Positions 11,268-22,835 of a DNA stretch of 64,000 nt are shown one piece after another. The position numbers and the translations under genes were made by a program. Position 1 is the stretch's first letter. Each line of letters begins with the position of its first letter. Source of the DNA: Ambrosia x helenae (lineage: Eukaryota; Streptophyta; Magnoliopsida; Asterales; Asteraceae); the NCBI GenBank assembly GCA_030844895.1, contig CM061224.1, forward strand, positions 75,896,567 through 75,960,566, given 5' to 3'. The notes below the pieces were generated by a model. That model did not search any database, was not told where the DNA came from, and was given only the letters and a program-made list of their open reading frames with translations.

Positions 11268-12996
11268 TGATGTGTGTAAATGTATATATAAATAACAGAA
11301 GTTCTAATTAAAACGACTCACCTAAAAACTACACACGCACGGCAAGTGTACCGGTCGCAAAGTAGTAGACAGACAAGACCGAGTATCGAACCCAAAGACG
11401 CGAAGACAACTCAAGATCACAACCTCTACCGAATACTAGCCTAAATAAATATATACTTAAATGGGGGTCAAACTAATAATTATAAACTTAAAAGAAACTA
11501 AATATAAATAAAGTAACCTCAGCTGCTTATGGGAACTAGGAACTTGGAGAAATCGGATAGGAAGAAGGCTGGTTACTTAGGTAAAATCCCTAGACACTAG
11601 CAATAAATCCTGAATCTGGTAATTAACTTGAGACCCTATTCTTATCTAACAAACCTCCTGTCAAAGATAGCTCACTAGACTCAAGGCGGGACAAGTGTAG
11701 AAATGCTAAGATGGATCTGGATCGCCCTAGCGTACCAAAATCCCATAGAAATCAGATTAAAACCTCTCCTGGATTAAAACCCTCAAACTATGAAGCAGAC
11801 TTAAACTCTACTGAAGAAAACCTAGGAAAACTCTAAACACGGACAAGTAGCGACTCCCGCCCTAGCGCTTGCCAACTACCGAACAATGCCTAGTTAGTTA
11901 CCTAGCAAACTCGAGTTAGATTTCTCACCCTCAAGAATGGACTGCACGTTTTAGTTAATTTATTATATTAGTTTGTTATACTTGTGTCGTACTCCAACTC
12001 CAAATACTAGCACGCTAAACTAAGTTGACGAACTAGATTGATTTCAAGACCTAGGGGGTATCTCTACATGCCTAGCTCCACAAAACCAATAAACAAACTT
12101 CAAATAAAATTAACACCAACACACATATATCAAATCCAACAATAAAAGTTAAAGTCATGTAATTCTACACATCAAGATTAAAAACCAAAACCATTAAATA
12201 CTGCAAATAACGTGTCTAGTTCATAAACCTAAGCAACCATAAAATATTTAGCTCATAATCTTTATAAACATCACAAAATAAATAAAAATAGTTTTAACCA
12301 TGTCTATAAAAATAATCAACGAAAACTAAACCTAACCCAAGGCTCGTTGGCTATTGATCTTTAATGTGCCCGTGGCCTTTTCTCCTTCCGTGCCCTTTCA
12401 CTCGTCACCGATTGACCGGTTGACTTTTTTTTCTTCTGTGCGAATTCAATTGGAATTTTCCAATGAATGTTGATGTGAATATGAATAATTAGAATTGTGA
12501 ATATCCCTTTTTTCGCTGCCGTCAAAATTCTATGTATATATATCCATCCATATGTTGACCGACTTTTGTTTTGTGTGTTTTGTCTAGTGGGCCACGAGCC
12601 CACACATTATTTATTTTGTTTTTTTTTATTTTTTTTATTATTATTATATTATTATTATTATTAGTATTAGTAGTAATAGTAGTATTATAACTCGGCGCTC
12701 TCGTATCAAGTGTTCTTGGCTCGACCAAAGTTGCTCGTTCACGCTCTAACGTCCATGAACACATGCTCTCAAGTGTTCGTCTCAATTAAAATTCTTTCTT
12801 TTTAAGCTCATTTTCCACGAACACCTATAAAATAATAAAAACGAGTACTAAGAGTACAAAAAAACTAATAAAACTATACAATGATAAAAATAGACAAACA
12901 AACGAATACACGCCTAAAACTACTAAAAACTATATATAAAAGACTCAATTATAACAAAAAATACATAAGAGAATAGATGTGTTTTACGACACATCA
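11268..12996 (-). repeat. 5' LTR (minus orientation) of the Athila-type element
   Basis: It is 1729 bp, TGATGTGT to ACACATCA, followed by the TSD copy GTTAT at 12997-13001. Differences from the other LTR include AACACAAG/AACAGAAG, ATCAGATA/ATCGGATA, CAATACATCC/CAATAAATCC and GCTAACCTAAG/GCTAAACTAAG, plus length changes in a G run and a T run. Confidence 0.9.
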
Positions 12997-14560
12997 GTTA
13001 TCTTTGAATCGTGTGGAAATTATTCGCTTTGATAAAATCGTTCGTCTCCCACTCCCGAGTAGAGAAGTTCTATCTGTTCATGGTGAGAAGAGTGGCATTT
13101 CTTTGAGCATTATCTTTTGTATGAAAGCCCATAAGTATCTCTGTAAGGGTTATACCACCATTCTGGCGCTTGTTTTTGTATCATCTGATGAAGAGAAGAT
13201 TAGAAGAAGATCGAAGGCATTCTTGTTTTTTGTACGTTTTCCGATGTTTTTTCTAAATATTTTCCTGGCCGCCTCATCGTCAAGTTGAGTAACGTATTGA
13301 TCTTGCATCTGGTGCAACACCTATTGTTCGAGCCCCTTATCGTCTTGCACCTCCTGAGAAGCAAGAATTATCCAACCAACTCCAAGAGCTATTGGAGAAG
13401 GGTTTCATCTGACCCAGTTCATCCTCGTGGGGAGCCCCTATTTTGTTTTTTAAGAAGAAAGATGGAAGCCTTCACATGTGTATCAATTATTGTGAGCTCA
13501 ACGAGGTGACAATTAAGAATCGCTATCTTCTTCCTCGTATTGATGATCTGATCGACCAGCTTCAGCCTTCAAGGATCCAGTTTTTATTCAAATATTGATT
13601 TGAGATCCGGTTACCATCAGCTTAGAGTGCATGAAGCTGACATTCCGAAGACTGCTTTTCGAACCCGTTATGGCCATTTGAATTCTTAGTCATGCCTTTT
13701 GGACTCACCAATGCTCCTACAGTATTCATAGAATTAATGAACCGTGTTTGTAAGCCGTATCTTGATAAGTTCGTTAGTGTTTTCATTGATGATATTCTAA
13801 TCTATTCCAAGGGCAAGAATGAGCACGAGGAACACTTACGGGTAGTCTTGGAACTCTTGAGGTGAGAGAAGCTTTATGCTAAGTTCTCCAAATGTGATTA
13901 TTAGTTGCGTGAGGTGTAATTCCTTGGACATGTAGTCAATAAGATGGGAATACATGTTGATCCAACAAAGATAGAAGCCATCAAAGACTGGGAAGCACCG
14001 CAAATGCCAACTGAGGTGAGGCGATTCCTAGGTCTTGCCAGTTACTAATATCACTTTATAGAGGAATTTTCAAAGATTGCTTAACCCCTCACCTATCTTA
14101 CCTAGAAATACAAGAATTTTAACTGGGGTGAAGCTCAAGAATCGGCGTTTCAGACATTGAAGCTGAAACTCTGTTCCGCTCCTATCTTATCCTTTCCCGA
14201 GGGCACGGATGATTTTGTAGCTTATTGTGATGCTTCTATTCAAGGTCTCTTTTGTATGTTGATGCAACTCGAGAAGTTATTGCTTATGCTTCCCGAAAGC
14301 TTAAAATTCATGAGAAAACTACACTACCCATGATCTGGAGTTGGGTTTTGTTTTTGCACTAAAGATCTGAAGACATTTCTTGTACGGTACCAAGTGCACT
14401 ATTTGCACTGATCACAAGAGTCTTCAGCATATCTTTGATCAAAAGGATTTGAACATGCGACAACGTCGATGAGTAGAACTCCTTAATGATTATGATTGTG
14501 CTATTAAATACCATCCTGGTAAGGCGAATGTTGTGGTAGATGCCTTAGGCAGGAAGTAAT
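12997..14560 (+). pseudogene. Chromovirus protease tail, reverse transcriptase and RNase H (broken)
   Basis: The protein interrupted at 6148 resumes here. After the protease/RT linker come the RT blocks: the frame around 13320-13560 (APYRLAPPEK region, then FFKKKDG and NRYLLPRIDD), the catalytic F-I-D-D at 13782-13793, and the thumb. An RNase H start (YCDASIQGL) is encoded near 14224. Stops interrupt the frame near 13408, 13597, 13865 and 13905, and there are several frameshifts. It reverse-transcribed the element's RNA in its ancestor and is inactive now. Confidence 0.85.
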
Positions 14561-14579
14561 CCGTTAAACCCCGTCATGT

Positions 14580-16039
14580 TCGAGCCTTGCAGCTTCCAGT
14601 CATTCTAGTGAAGCTTTGAAGAAGGAATACCTTAAAGACGAAACCATGCAGGGTTCTGACAAACATCTTGAGCTTAGATCTGATGGCCTACATTACTTCC
14701 CAGAGTGTGTTTGGGTTCCATTATTCGGTAGCTTGCGAGAGCTTGTCTTGGATGAAGCTCATAAATCCTGGTATTCCATTCATATTGGCTCCGATAAGAT
14801 GTATCAGGATTTGACGAAACTTTATTTGTGGCTAAATATGAAGGATGAGATAGCTTTATATATAATTAAATGCTTGACTTATGCTAAGGTCAAGGTTAAA
14901 TATCATAAGCCTTCTGGTCTTCTCCAACAACCTGAAATTCCTGTTTGGAAATGGGAACAAATATCTATGGATTTCATAATCAAAACTTTTGAGATCACCA
15001 AGTGGTTGTGATACTATTTGGGTGATTATCGATTGTCTAACCAAATCTGAGCACTTCCTGGTTATCAAGGAAGCTGATAAGATGGAGCGGTTGGTTCGCA
15101 TCTACCTTAAGGAAGTGGTCTCTCGGCAAGGGGTGCCTGTCTATATCATTCCGGGTCGTGATTCTCGTTTTGCTTCTCATTCCTGGCAAGCTTTGAAGAA
15201 ATCTTTGGGTACTTGTTTAGATATGAGTACGGCTTATCATCTGCAAATTGATGGCCAAAGTGAGCAGACAATTCAAACTTTGGAGGATATGCTTCAGGCA
15301 TGCATTATTGACTTTGGCAAGAGTTGGGAGAGTCATCTACCTTTGGTGGGATTCTCTTACAACAACAACTATCATTCTAGCAACAAGGTAGCTCCGTTCA
15401 AAGCTCTTTATGGACGGAAATGATGATCTCCGCTCTATTGGGCAGAGGTGGGTGAGAGCCAACTCACTTGCCCAAAACTCGTGTACAAGACCTCTGAGAA
15501 AATCGTGTAAATCCGAAATTGTACGGAAGTGACTCGGGAGAGTTGAAAGAGCTATGCTGATCGCCGTCACAAACTGTTGGAATTCCAGGTTGGCGACATG
15601 GTTCTCTTAAAAAGTCTCTCCATGGAAACGAGATATATGCTTTGGGAAGCGTGGTAAACTGAACCCTTATTTTGTCGGACCGTTCACAATCCTTGAACGG
15701 ATTGGACCGTTGGCAAACAGACTTGACTTACCCGCTAAGCTCAGTGGCGTGTATAATGTTTTCCATGTTTCTAACTTAAAGAAATGTCTATCCGATGAGG
15801 CACTCATTGATCCTCTCGAAGAGATCAAGGTTGATGATCGTCTACGCATTATGGAGGAACCGGTTGAAATCTTGGATTTCAAAATCCGAATTCTTCGGCG
15901 GAGTAAGATCCGTATTGTTAAAGTTCGTTGGAACTCTAACCGTCGAGTGGAGTTCATATGGGAATGCAAGGATCTGATGAAACTCAAGTATCCTCACACA
16001 ATCGAGAAACCAACATCTGTCACTGTTGAAACAAACTGA
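14580..16039 (+). pseudogene. Chromovirus integrase with chromodomain-like C-terminus (broken)
   Basis: The zinc-binding HHCC region lies around 14740-14900, but its last cysteine is changed (LTYAKV where LTCAKV is usual). The catalytic core follows in another phase, with the second acidic block GRDSRF and the region with the third (E) at QSEQTIQT. A frame at 15710-16039 encodes VYNVFHVSNLKKCL and then a chromodomain-like block (KVRWNSNRRVEFIWE). The integrase inserts cDNA; the chromodomain in this lineage steers insertion to heterochromatin. A stop near 15006, a phase change and stops after 15420 disable it. Confidence 0.85.
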
Positions 16040-16061
16040 ATTTCGGGGTGAAATTCTTTTC

Positions 16062-16121
16062 AACAGGGGGGTGATGTAACAACCGAAAAAAATTTCTTTC
16101 TTTCCTTACGAAGGGGGATGA
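16062..16121 (+). other. Polypurine tract region
   Basis: Two G-rich runs, CAGGGGGG near 16066 and GAAGGGGGATGACG near 16110, lie between the integrase stop and the LTR start TGACACCCGG. The second directly abuts the LTR. Confidence 0.55.
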
Positions 16122-18158
16122 CGTGACACCCGGAAAACACATGTTAATACTCTCAACAAACACATCAGTCTACCATAGCAAAACATTAATAAAACATATT
16201 TAACTGGGTTAGTTGAGTTGGTTAGATGATTCAGAGAATCATTCGGGATTCAGTTTACACACAAAATGTCCATGGGTTGGTGATTCAAAGGATCACCAGG
16301 TAAAATGCACGCACACAAGTCTCGAATCCCGAGGGGTGGTGAAATAACATGAAAGTGTAAATTGTCGGTAATTAAATTTTTCGATCATTATATAACTTGT
16401 CAATACGTGAATACGTGAATTTGTGTGTTTAATTAGAAAACGACTCATGGGAGCGCAGTCGCCAAGATTGGGGGTGACTAGCTAACCCAACCGCCAATGG
16501 GAGGGGAGACTGGCTATGCCAGTCACCTGGAATTGGATCCAGTTGACTCTAGGTTATTGTTATGATGAATATCTAGGTGTTAGAAACTTGATGGAATGAT
16601 ATTTGAGTTGTTATGTGGTTTTATGAGTTTTAACCCGTTTGAGGATTTTAGTAGGGTTTAGAGCTTGAAATGATGATACGTGGCTTGTAACTTGTTAGGA
16701 TTCATGTTAGAATGATTATACTGGCGCTTAATGATGTTTTGAACTTGATTATGTGATTAAATCCAGTTATTTTCCATTTACAGAAACTTTATCATGCATT
16801 GATGTGGCTTACTCATAATATTAACCATATTGGGAAAAACTTGCAATTTACGCGTAAAACGAGGTGTTAATTAGGGTGATGGGGTTAGATTAGATATTGA
16901 TTGTGTATTGATTGGCGGTGTTCCAATAAGTTTCTAACATGATTTGAGGTTTTTGCACGTCAAAATGATGAAAAACTTGCAGTGCAGGCGACTAGGTAAC
17001 CCAGTCGCCTGTCACGGGGGGACTGGCTAGCCAATCGAGTGATTTAGGGGAGACTGACATAGGCAGTTGTGTGTTTTTGAAAACCAGTCGTGTGTTTTAA
17101 AGCCAGTCGTTTGTTTTGAAGCCAGTTGTGTATTTTGAAAGCCAATCGTGTGTTTTGAAACCAGTAGCGTGTTTTGAAACCCAACATCGTGTTTTACGAC
17201 TTATACATGAATTACATGATCTATATGCTAAGTTTTGTGGTCTATTTGTTATATGTGATACGTATCTACGTGTTGTTATCTGTGAACTTATACTTAAATG
17301 ATAAACAGATATCATGGGTCACCAACGGGATGTCGGGTCTTGCGTGGTCGTGTCAAACATCAAACACTTTTTCAAACATACAAATGGAGGGTTTGGACAA
17401 CCAAGGGTTATTAGGCCAACATATTATCGGTCAAACACTTATAGGCGTCTTATGATAGGTTTTTCATAGTGAAGACTGTCGCACAAACTTTTGGTCTATA
17501 ATTTAACGAAGACGCAACCTAAGGTGAGTGTCACGGTCCCTTTTACTGTTTTTCTATTGGGGGAGAAACATGTTGTACGATCATTAACATTTTAGACCAC
17601 ATTTATTACATTATATCACATGTGTACTAAGCGATGTTCACTAAAGTCCTTCTTGCTTTTGAATCATGAATATGTGAAACATAGCGGGAATGTGTGAATG
17701 ATCTATTGGGTCCGGCAAGCCTCACTCGTGTTGACTGGAGGTTGAGTGGGTGCATATTTGTCCTACCTAACTTACGACACCAGGTGATGACCAGTGGCGG
17801 GGAATTAACACAACTTACTAACGTTCAGCAATGGTTCATACCGCTTTAGTGACATTTAGCGATGTCTAGCTAGCATCAGATTTAGATGTAAGGATTATGT
17901 GGGTCTGGTTTACAAATATTTACTTACATTTACAAACATAACTTTGTAAACTCACCAGCATTATATGTTGACAAAATTTGCATGATTTCTCAGTTCGCTA
18001 AGGTAGCACTGAGGCTACGGGCACGGGAGGCGCACAGAGTCTCATCTTGTCATGCATCTTATCGAACACTAATTTTAAACTGTTTGAACTATCTTCATTT
18101 ATTGTGGGTTGTAAACTTATTACTGCTTCCGCTGTTTTTGTTTAACTTATTGTGACAC
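16122..18158 (+). repeat. 3' LTR of the chromovirus, 3' truncated
   Basis: It starts TGACACCCGG and matches the solo LTR at 41083 in layout: the TCTACC(A/T)TAGC block, the paired GATTC/GGATCA block, a GGTCACCAACGGGATGTC block, a CTAAGGTGAG block and CTTCCGCTGT near the end. It breaks off at about 18158 before the terminal CA. It contains short hairpins, GACTGGC-TAT-GCCAGTC near 16507 and AGGCGACT-N9-AGTCGCCT near 16986. Confidence 0.7.
17060..17190. repeat. Degenerate tandem repeat of about 20 bp inside the LTR
   Basis: About six or seven units resembling AGCCAGTCGTGTGTTTTGAA occur in a row. The overlapping short frames with Lys/His/Cys repeats are read-through of this array and are not genes. 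Confidence 0.75.
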
Positions 18159-18750
18159 TCGTCAACGAATCAGGGCAAGATTCGTACACATTCTACTTAA
18201 CAATGTCATTTCATGTGCATATTAGACATTTTTTAGCACTTACTATACCACCCCTAGTCTAGCAAAGCCCGAACTAGTGGAAAAAATCAATACATTATCC
18301 ATTTACGCCTACTACACCCGAACTATCTAAAATAATTGGCGTTGAACAATCAAGCGAATCGCACGCTCAACAGAGATCAACCGGGTATCCAATTACTACG
18401 TACGGACAAAACAACAATACACGTGACAATACCGAAGTGGGAAATTACACAATTCCACACAAATTCGAACAATTCACAATGTGTTTGAGACAATTAACAC
18501 ACACCAAAGTCATTAAACACTACCAAGGAACTAGCATGTGTTACCATAAGTTAATATTATCCCACAACACATGTTATTCCACCAATAACAAATGTATTTC
18601 TACAAGATCTATAATATTATTATAACTACACAAGTTATTGACACACTAGAACGTACCCATGCATGTTTTAACACTCAAAGATTCAATCCAAAACCATAGA
18701 TAACTTGTGATTATCCATGAAACATCATGTATATACTCATATATATATAG
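18159..18750. other. No feature recognised
   Basis: AT-rich DNA between the truncated LTR and the first (AT)n-flanked MITE. No frame with a recognisable domain and no clear repeat end was seen. Confidence 0.5.
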
Positions 18751-19156
18751 GGGAGGGTTATCTTGAGAACGCTAAATATTGTGAGAACCGTGAGAACAAG
18801 TAAAAAAATCAATCAAAATCAAATTTTTTTAATACAAACCTCATTATAATCAAAATACAACATTAATAAATGAATTTTCTTTCCAAATAATTTATCTTTT
18901 CTTACAAAAACACTTTCAAATTAACTTTTTACACATGTGTAAATGAAACAGTTTACACATGCATAAACAGTAAATTTACACATGTGTAAAAACAATTTAT
19001 TTTCATATACGTTTGAATTTTTACGCGTAAATTGTGTTTTTGAGATTGTATTTTAGTAATAAAGATAAGTGTAAAAAGAAATTTTGAATTTGAATGGTTT
19101 TAGATGTCGTTCTCACGGTTCGCACGAAATATAGGTGTTCTCAAATTAACTTTCCC
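18751..19156. mobile_element. MITE inserted in an (AT)n tract
   Basis: The left end GGGAGGGTTATCTTGAGAAC and the right end (reverse complement GGGAAAGTTAATTTGAGAAC) form imperfect inverted repeats of about 47 bp, ending with the shared block ACCGTGAGAAC. (AT)n lies immediately on both sides. The interior has several TTTACACATGTGTAA palindromes. It is non-coding and depends on an unidentified transposase. Confidence 0.7.
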
Positions 19157-19164
19157 ATATATAT

Positions 19165-19225
<61 letters not shown>
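19157..19225. repeat. (AT)n microsatellite
   Basis: About 69 bp of nearly pure AT dinucleotide, the target tract between two inverted-repeat elements. Confidence 0.95.
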
Positions 19226-19228
<3 letters not shown>

Positions 19229-19264
19229 AACAAGATATTTAACTCTAGAAATCTATGAATATAT

Positions 19265-19672
19265 ATGTCAAGTATAAAATAAAAACCCGCTTAAATTGAG
19301 AAAACCTTTGAAACCCCATGTAAAAAACATTATTTTTTTTTGAAAAAAATAATCAATTTAAAATACATGTTTTTAAACGTTTTAGGCCAAAAACAATAAA
19401 AAGAACGTCGAAGGGATTTTTTTAAAACAATAAACAAAGTTTCTGAAAAGATATGTTTACAATAGCTAAATAGCTGAAAACATATGTTTTTTTCGCAACT
19501 TTGTTTATTTAAAAAAAATCCCATTGGTGCTTTTTTTTAGTTTTTTTGCCCAAAATGCGTAAAAACATGTATTTTACATTGATTCTTTTTTTTTTCAAAA
19601 AAAAAATAGTGTTTTTTTACATCGGTTTTCAAAGGTTTTCTCAACTCAAGAGGTTTTCATTTTATCCCTCCC
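19265..19672. mobile_element. Foldback element, nearly palindromic throughout
   Basis: The left arm (for example ATTGAGAAAACCTTTGAAA, then AAAATACATGTTTTTA, then AATAAACAAAGTTT) is mirrored on the right arm in reverse complement. Arms of almost 200 bp meet near 19470. The right end is GGGAGG read inward and abuts (AT)n. The left terminus is less clear. Confidence 0.7.

Positions 19673-19710
<38 letters not shown>
19673..19710. repeat. (AT)n microsatellite
   Basis: An interrupted AT-dinucleotide run between the foldback element and the next MITE. Confidence 0.9.
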
Positions 19711-20086
19711 GGGATGGTTCAATAGAAAACTCATTTTATTGAGAGAACTCGAGAACTTTATATTACATATGTGTAATATATGATATATTGCACATGTGTA
19801 ATATATATTACACATGTGCAATATATGATATATTGCACATGTGTAATATATATTACACATGTGTAACATATGATATATTACGTATGTGCAATATATGATA
19901 TATTGAGTGTATTACATATGTGTAATATATATAACACATGTGTAAAATATGATATATTGCACATGTGCAACATATGCAATAGTAATATATTACACAAGTG
20001 TAATATACAACATATGATATATTACATATGTGTAATATAGAGTTCTCGAGTTCTCTCCCTAATTATGAGTTCTCAATTGAACCTTA

Positions 20087-20088
<2 letters not shown>
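19711..20088. mobile_element. MITE in (AT)n with an internal palindrome array
   Basis: The ends are GGGATGGTTCAATAGAAAAC and, on the reverse strand, GGTAAGGTTCAATTGAGAAC; the inverted repeats continue for about 47 bp to GAGAACTCGAGAACT. (AT)n flanks both sides. The interior holds many copies of the palindrome ACACATGTGT and variants. Confidence 0.75.
19755..20038. repeat. Array of ACACATGTGT-type palindromes
   Basis: Roughly ten copies of TTACACATGTGTAA, TGCACATGTGTAA or TTACATATGTGTAA alternate with TATATGATATATT. The array lies inside the MITE at 19711-20088. Confidence 0.85.
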
Positions 20089-20129
<41 letters not shown>

Positions 20130-20362
20130 CGGCCACATGCCGACACCCATATCCACAATCCTATACCACTTCACATATGAATGATAAGTAAAGCAACCTA
20201 CACCTATATAACCATGTGATTTTATATATATAATTGTGACTAAACAATAGACCTATATCTACACCCATATGTATGAGTGTGTGAGTGTGTGTGTATATAT
20301 ATATATATATATATGTATTGAAGGGGTAGGGTACTACTTCTCGTGTGCAGGCGCACCCTACC
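20089..20362. repeat. (AT)n tract and AT-rich spacer
   Basis: (AT)n occupies about 20089-20127, and a second GT/AT run lies near 20276-20317. The remaining bases show no gene. Confidence 0.8.
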
Positions 20363-21919
20363 TGTAACACCCCAACCGATGGCGGAATCATCGAGGTGTC
20401 AGGTAGTGACGATTGTTCAAAAGCACATGGTACTAAAATGTAAATATATTATTGAATAATTTAAATTGTCTTACATAGATGAAATGGAAAACAAATACAA
20501 AAATCTAAACGAAACATGAAATTTGAAATAACTTATTAAAAGCAAGCATTAGAATCCAATGCAATGGAACTAAGATCAAACTGCACCTGAAACATGTACA
20601 AAATAAGTTTTGTCAACATAAGAAATGTTGGTGAGCATTCCTAGTTTTAATACATATAATAGGTTGGAAAAATGTTATACAATTCAAGTGCAAAGCTACT
20701 GTGCAATTATGTAAACTATGTATCATACAAATGAGCGAAATCAATCCTGTGACTGTATAATGTACTAAATGAACGGCGGTGTACTTATCCAATAAATGGA
20801 TAAAAACTTAATAATGACCACGAATTCTCCGATGAAAAAGGGGGAGAATCAACCTAGGCGGGTTGTCAATCCAATAGCGCTATCAAATGTTAAGGTCGGC
20901 TTGTACAATGTTAATGATTTCACTAAGTACAAATGTATTTTACATGTAATGTCTAAGCATAAAGCACGTTTGTAAGCAAATACACATAGTACTAGAATTG
21001 TATTGTAAAAATGTGAACTTGTATTTAAAATTTGTATAAGTGTACATGTAACACCCCAAAAGTGAATAAAAGCAAAAAGGGGATAGGAAATACTCACAGT
21101 TCGCGTAATAACTTGAAACTCTACCGAACAACATGATATGAATTACGATTATCCCAAAGGATTAACCTAAAGAATTAGATAATTTGTAAGGTAATGAACT
21201 TAGGATACAAGTAGTTCTAGGGTTCCTAATTTGGGGATAAATAATCGTTTTTTTATTAATTAGGTAAATTGTTAATAAATAAGGAAATTTGGTAAATAAT
21301 TAAATAAAAAGACTTTTGTAGGTTTTTTTTGATTAAGGATGGTCATGTTATAAAGTTTTAAGTATGAAAATAATTTTTATAAAATTATTTTCTCAAAACT
21401 TGAACATTTAGTATATTTATTTCTATTTGTCAAAGATATAATTTTAATGCTAAAAATATTAAAATTAATGAAATAACAAATTAAAATTTATATTTCTGTT
21501 CTAAATGAATAAAAATAATTTATGTAAAATTTTGGTATAAAAATAGTGAAAAATGAATTTATTATGATTTATTTATGATTAAAATAACAAAAATTAATTA
21601 AAACTATTAAATAAAAGGTTTCTCTAGAATAAAATTTATTTTTGAAATACTTATTGATCTACAAGTTTAAAATAATTTTTGTGGGATTTTATAAAATCGT
21701 TTAGATATTTTTATAGAATTTTTGATTTATTAATGAATAAACTTGTAATATATTTTATATATATTAAATAAATTATTATTTTAAACCAAAAATTGGATAA
21801 TAAAGTTTAACATTTGTATAACATAAAATAAATTTTATAGAATTTATAAATCCTTTTTCGTATTTTAAAACTATTTTAAAAAGTTAAATGGAATAAATAT
21901 CAAGATAAAAGCTTAAAAA

Positions 21920-22005
21920 ATGTGGCTGCTGGGACTCGAACCCGAGTCTGTGGCCGGTTCAGTGTCTTAATCACAAGCCTAGACAAGTTGGTCTAGACCC
22001 TGAGA
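21920..22005 (-). other. tRNA-like segment inside the LTR (1)
   Basis: The minus strand carries a B-box-like GGTTCGAGTCC in a CTCGGGTTCGAGTCCCAG context, preceded by a possible A-box region. I could not fold a full cloverleaf, so this is a tRNA-derived or SINE-like relic, not a tRNA gene. Confidence 0.5.
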
Positions 22006-22079
22006 ACGGTTATGTTTGGTATTAGTTATATGTATAGGGCTGTTAAGGTTGATGTATAATTATAAAAAAATACACACTT

Positions 22080-22150
22080 GTGCCTGGATTCGAACCCAGA
22101 CACACGCCGTTTCACGCTTTAACACAACAAGGGAACCACCAACTGATCTG
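22080..22150 (-). other. tRNA-like segment inside the LTR (2)
   Basis: The minus strand has GATCAGTTGGTGG (A-box-like) and, about 40 bases later, CTGGGTTCGAATCCAG with a perfect B-box GGTTCGAATCC (22086-22096). The acceptor stem is not convincing. Confidence 0.5.
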
Positions 22151-22754
22151 AGGATCAGATGGTGTTTGTTTTCAGAACGCATTGAATAAATGCGATGACT
22201 GTAAAGAATCATCTTCCCCAAATCGATTTCATAAGAACCCTAGAATTTTAATTGATTAAATTACGATTATAACGGCTGAAAAATCATGGGGTTACTGCTG
22301 TACTAGGGCCGATTAATGCACACAAACAAAGAACAAGATCATACCAATCATGTAATGCCTTCAATAACGGGTCAAACGAAAAGTCAACAAGCTTCGATTC
22401 TGATAATTTTGAGTGAATTAAGGGGTGAATTGAGGATGAGGGTATGATGTTCGGCACTTTGAGAAACTAATGATGTGAACAATTTATAGTTGTACATACT
22501 CGATCGAACATATGGAAAATTTGACCGGTAATAAAGTCTAACGCGTCTAATACATATAATTGGAAGGCTTTTAATGGTTAATTGGCGTAGGGATTAAGCT
22601 AAATAAGTCGGTCCAAACATACCATAACTGAATCGAATAAAAAACGCGGGTTTGGTGTAGTTTTGGAAAGGATTGATCCTGCAGTTGACTTTCCCTAGTC
22701 AACTGCGCGTATAGGAAGGGTTTTTGTTTGTTTGCGATTGACATATATCACCAT

Positions 22755-22835
22755 CATGTGTGCAGCCCAGTTGGTTGGAGTGTTTGTATGTTTGAACCGT
22801 CCATGGACGCGGGTTCGAGTCCCGGTCCATGCATT
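22755..22835 (+). other. tRNA-like segment inside the LTR (3)
   Basis: AGCCCAGTTGGTTGGAG (A-box-like) is followed by a perfect T-arm, CGGG-TTCGAGT-CCCG, carrying the B-box GGTTCGAGTCC. It is on the opposite strand to the other two. The acceptor stem does not pair, so a functional tRNA is not supported. Confidence 0.5.

Larger units (their letters stand above)
6149..12996 (-). mobile_element. Non-autonomous Athila-type LTR retrotransposon, intact ends, nested in the chromovirus
   Basis: It has two 1.73-kb LTRs with perfect terminal inverted repeats TGATGTGT/ACACATCA, a 5-bp TSD, a tRNA-Asp-type primer site and a polypurine tract, all reading on the minus strand. The only substantial protein is a Gag-like frame of about 460 residues. 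There is no protease, polymerase or integrase, so it must be mobilised in trans. By eye the LTRs differ by four substitutions and two small indels, so the insertion is recent. Lineage rests on the primer site and the Gag knuckle context. Confidence 0.88.
4186..18158 (+). mobile_element. Degenerate Ty3/gypsy chromovirus (Tekay/Del-like) with a nested element
   Basis: The order on the plus strand is LTR remnant, gag, CCHC knuckle, protease, (6.85-kb nested insertion), reverse transcriptase, RNase H, integrase, chromodomain-like tail, polypurine tract, LTR. This is the Ty3/gypsy order, and the C-terminal chromodomain-like block places it with chromoviruses. Frameshifts and stops occur in every domain, so it is not autonomous. 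The two LTR remnants share the block beginning AACCTAAGGTGA (about 4190-4830 and 17518-18150). Confidence 0.85.

Noticed and set aside
22755..22835. A functional tRNA gene
   Set aside because: The T-arm is good, but no acceptor stem pairs and there is no clear anticodon arm. Treated as tRNA-like relic.
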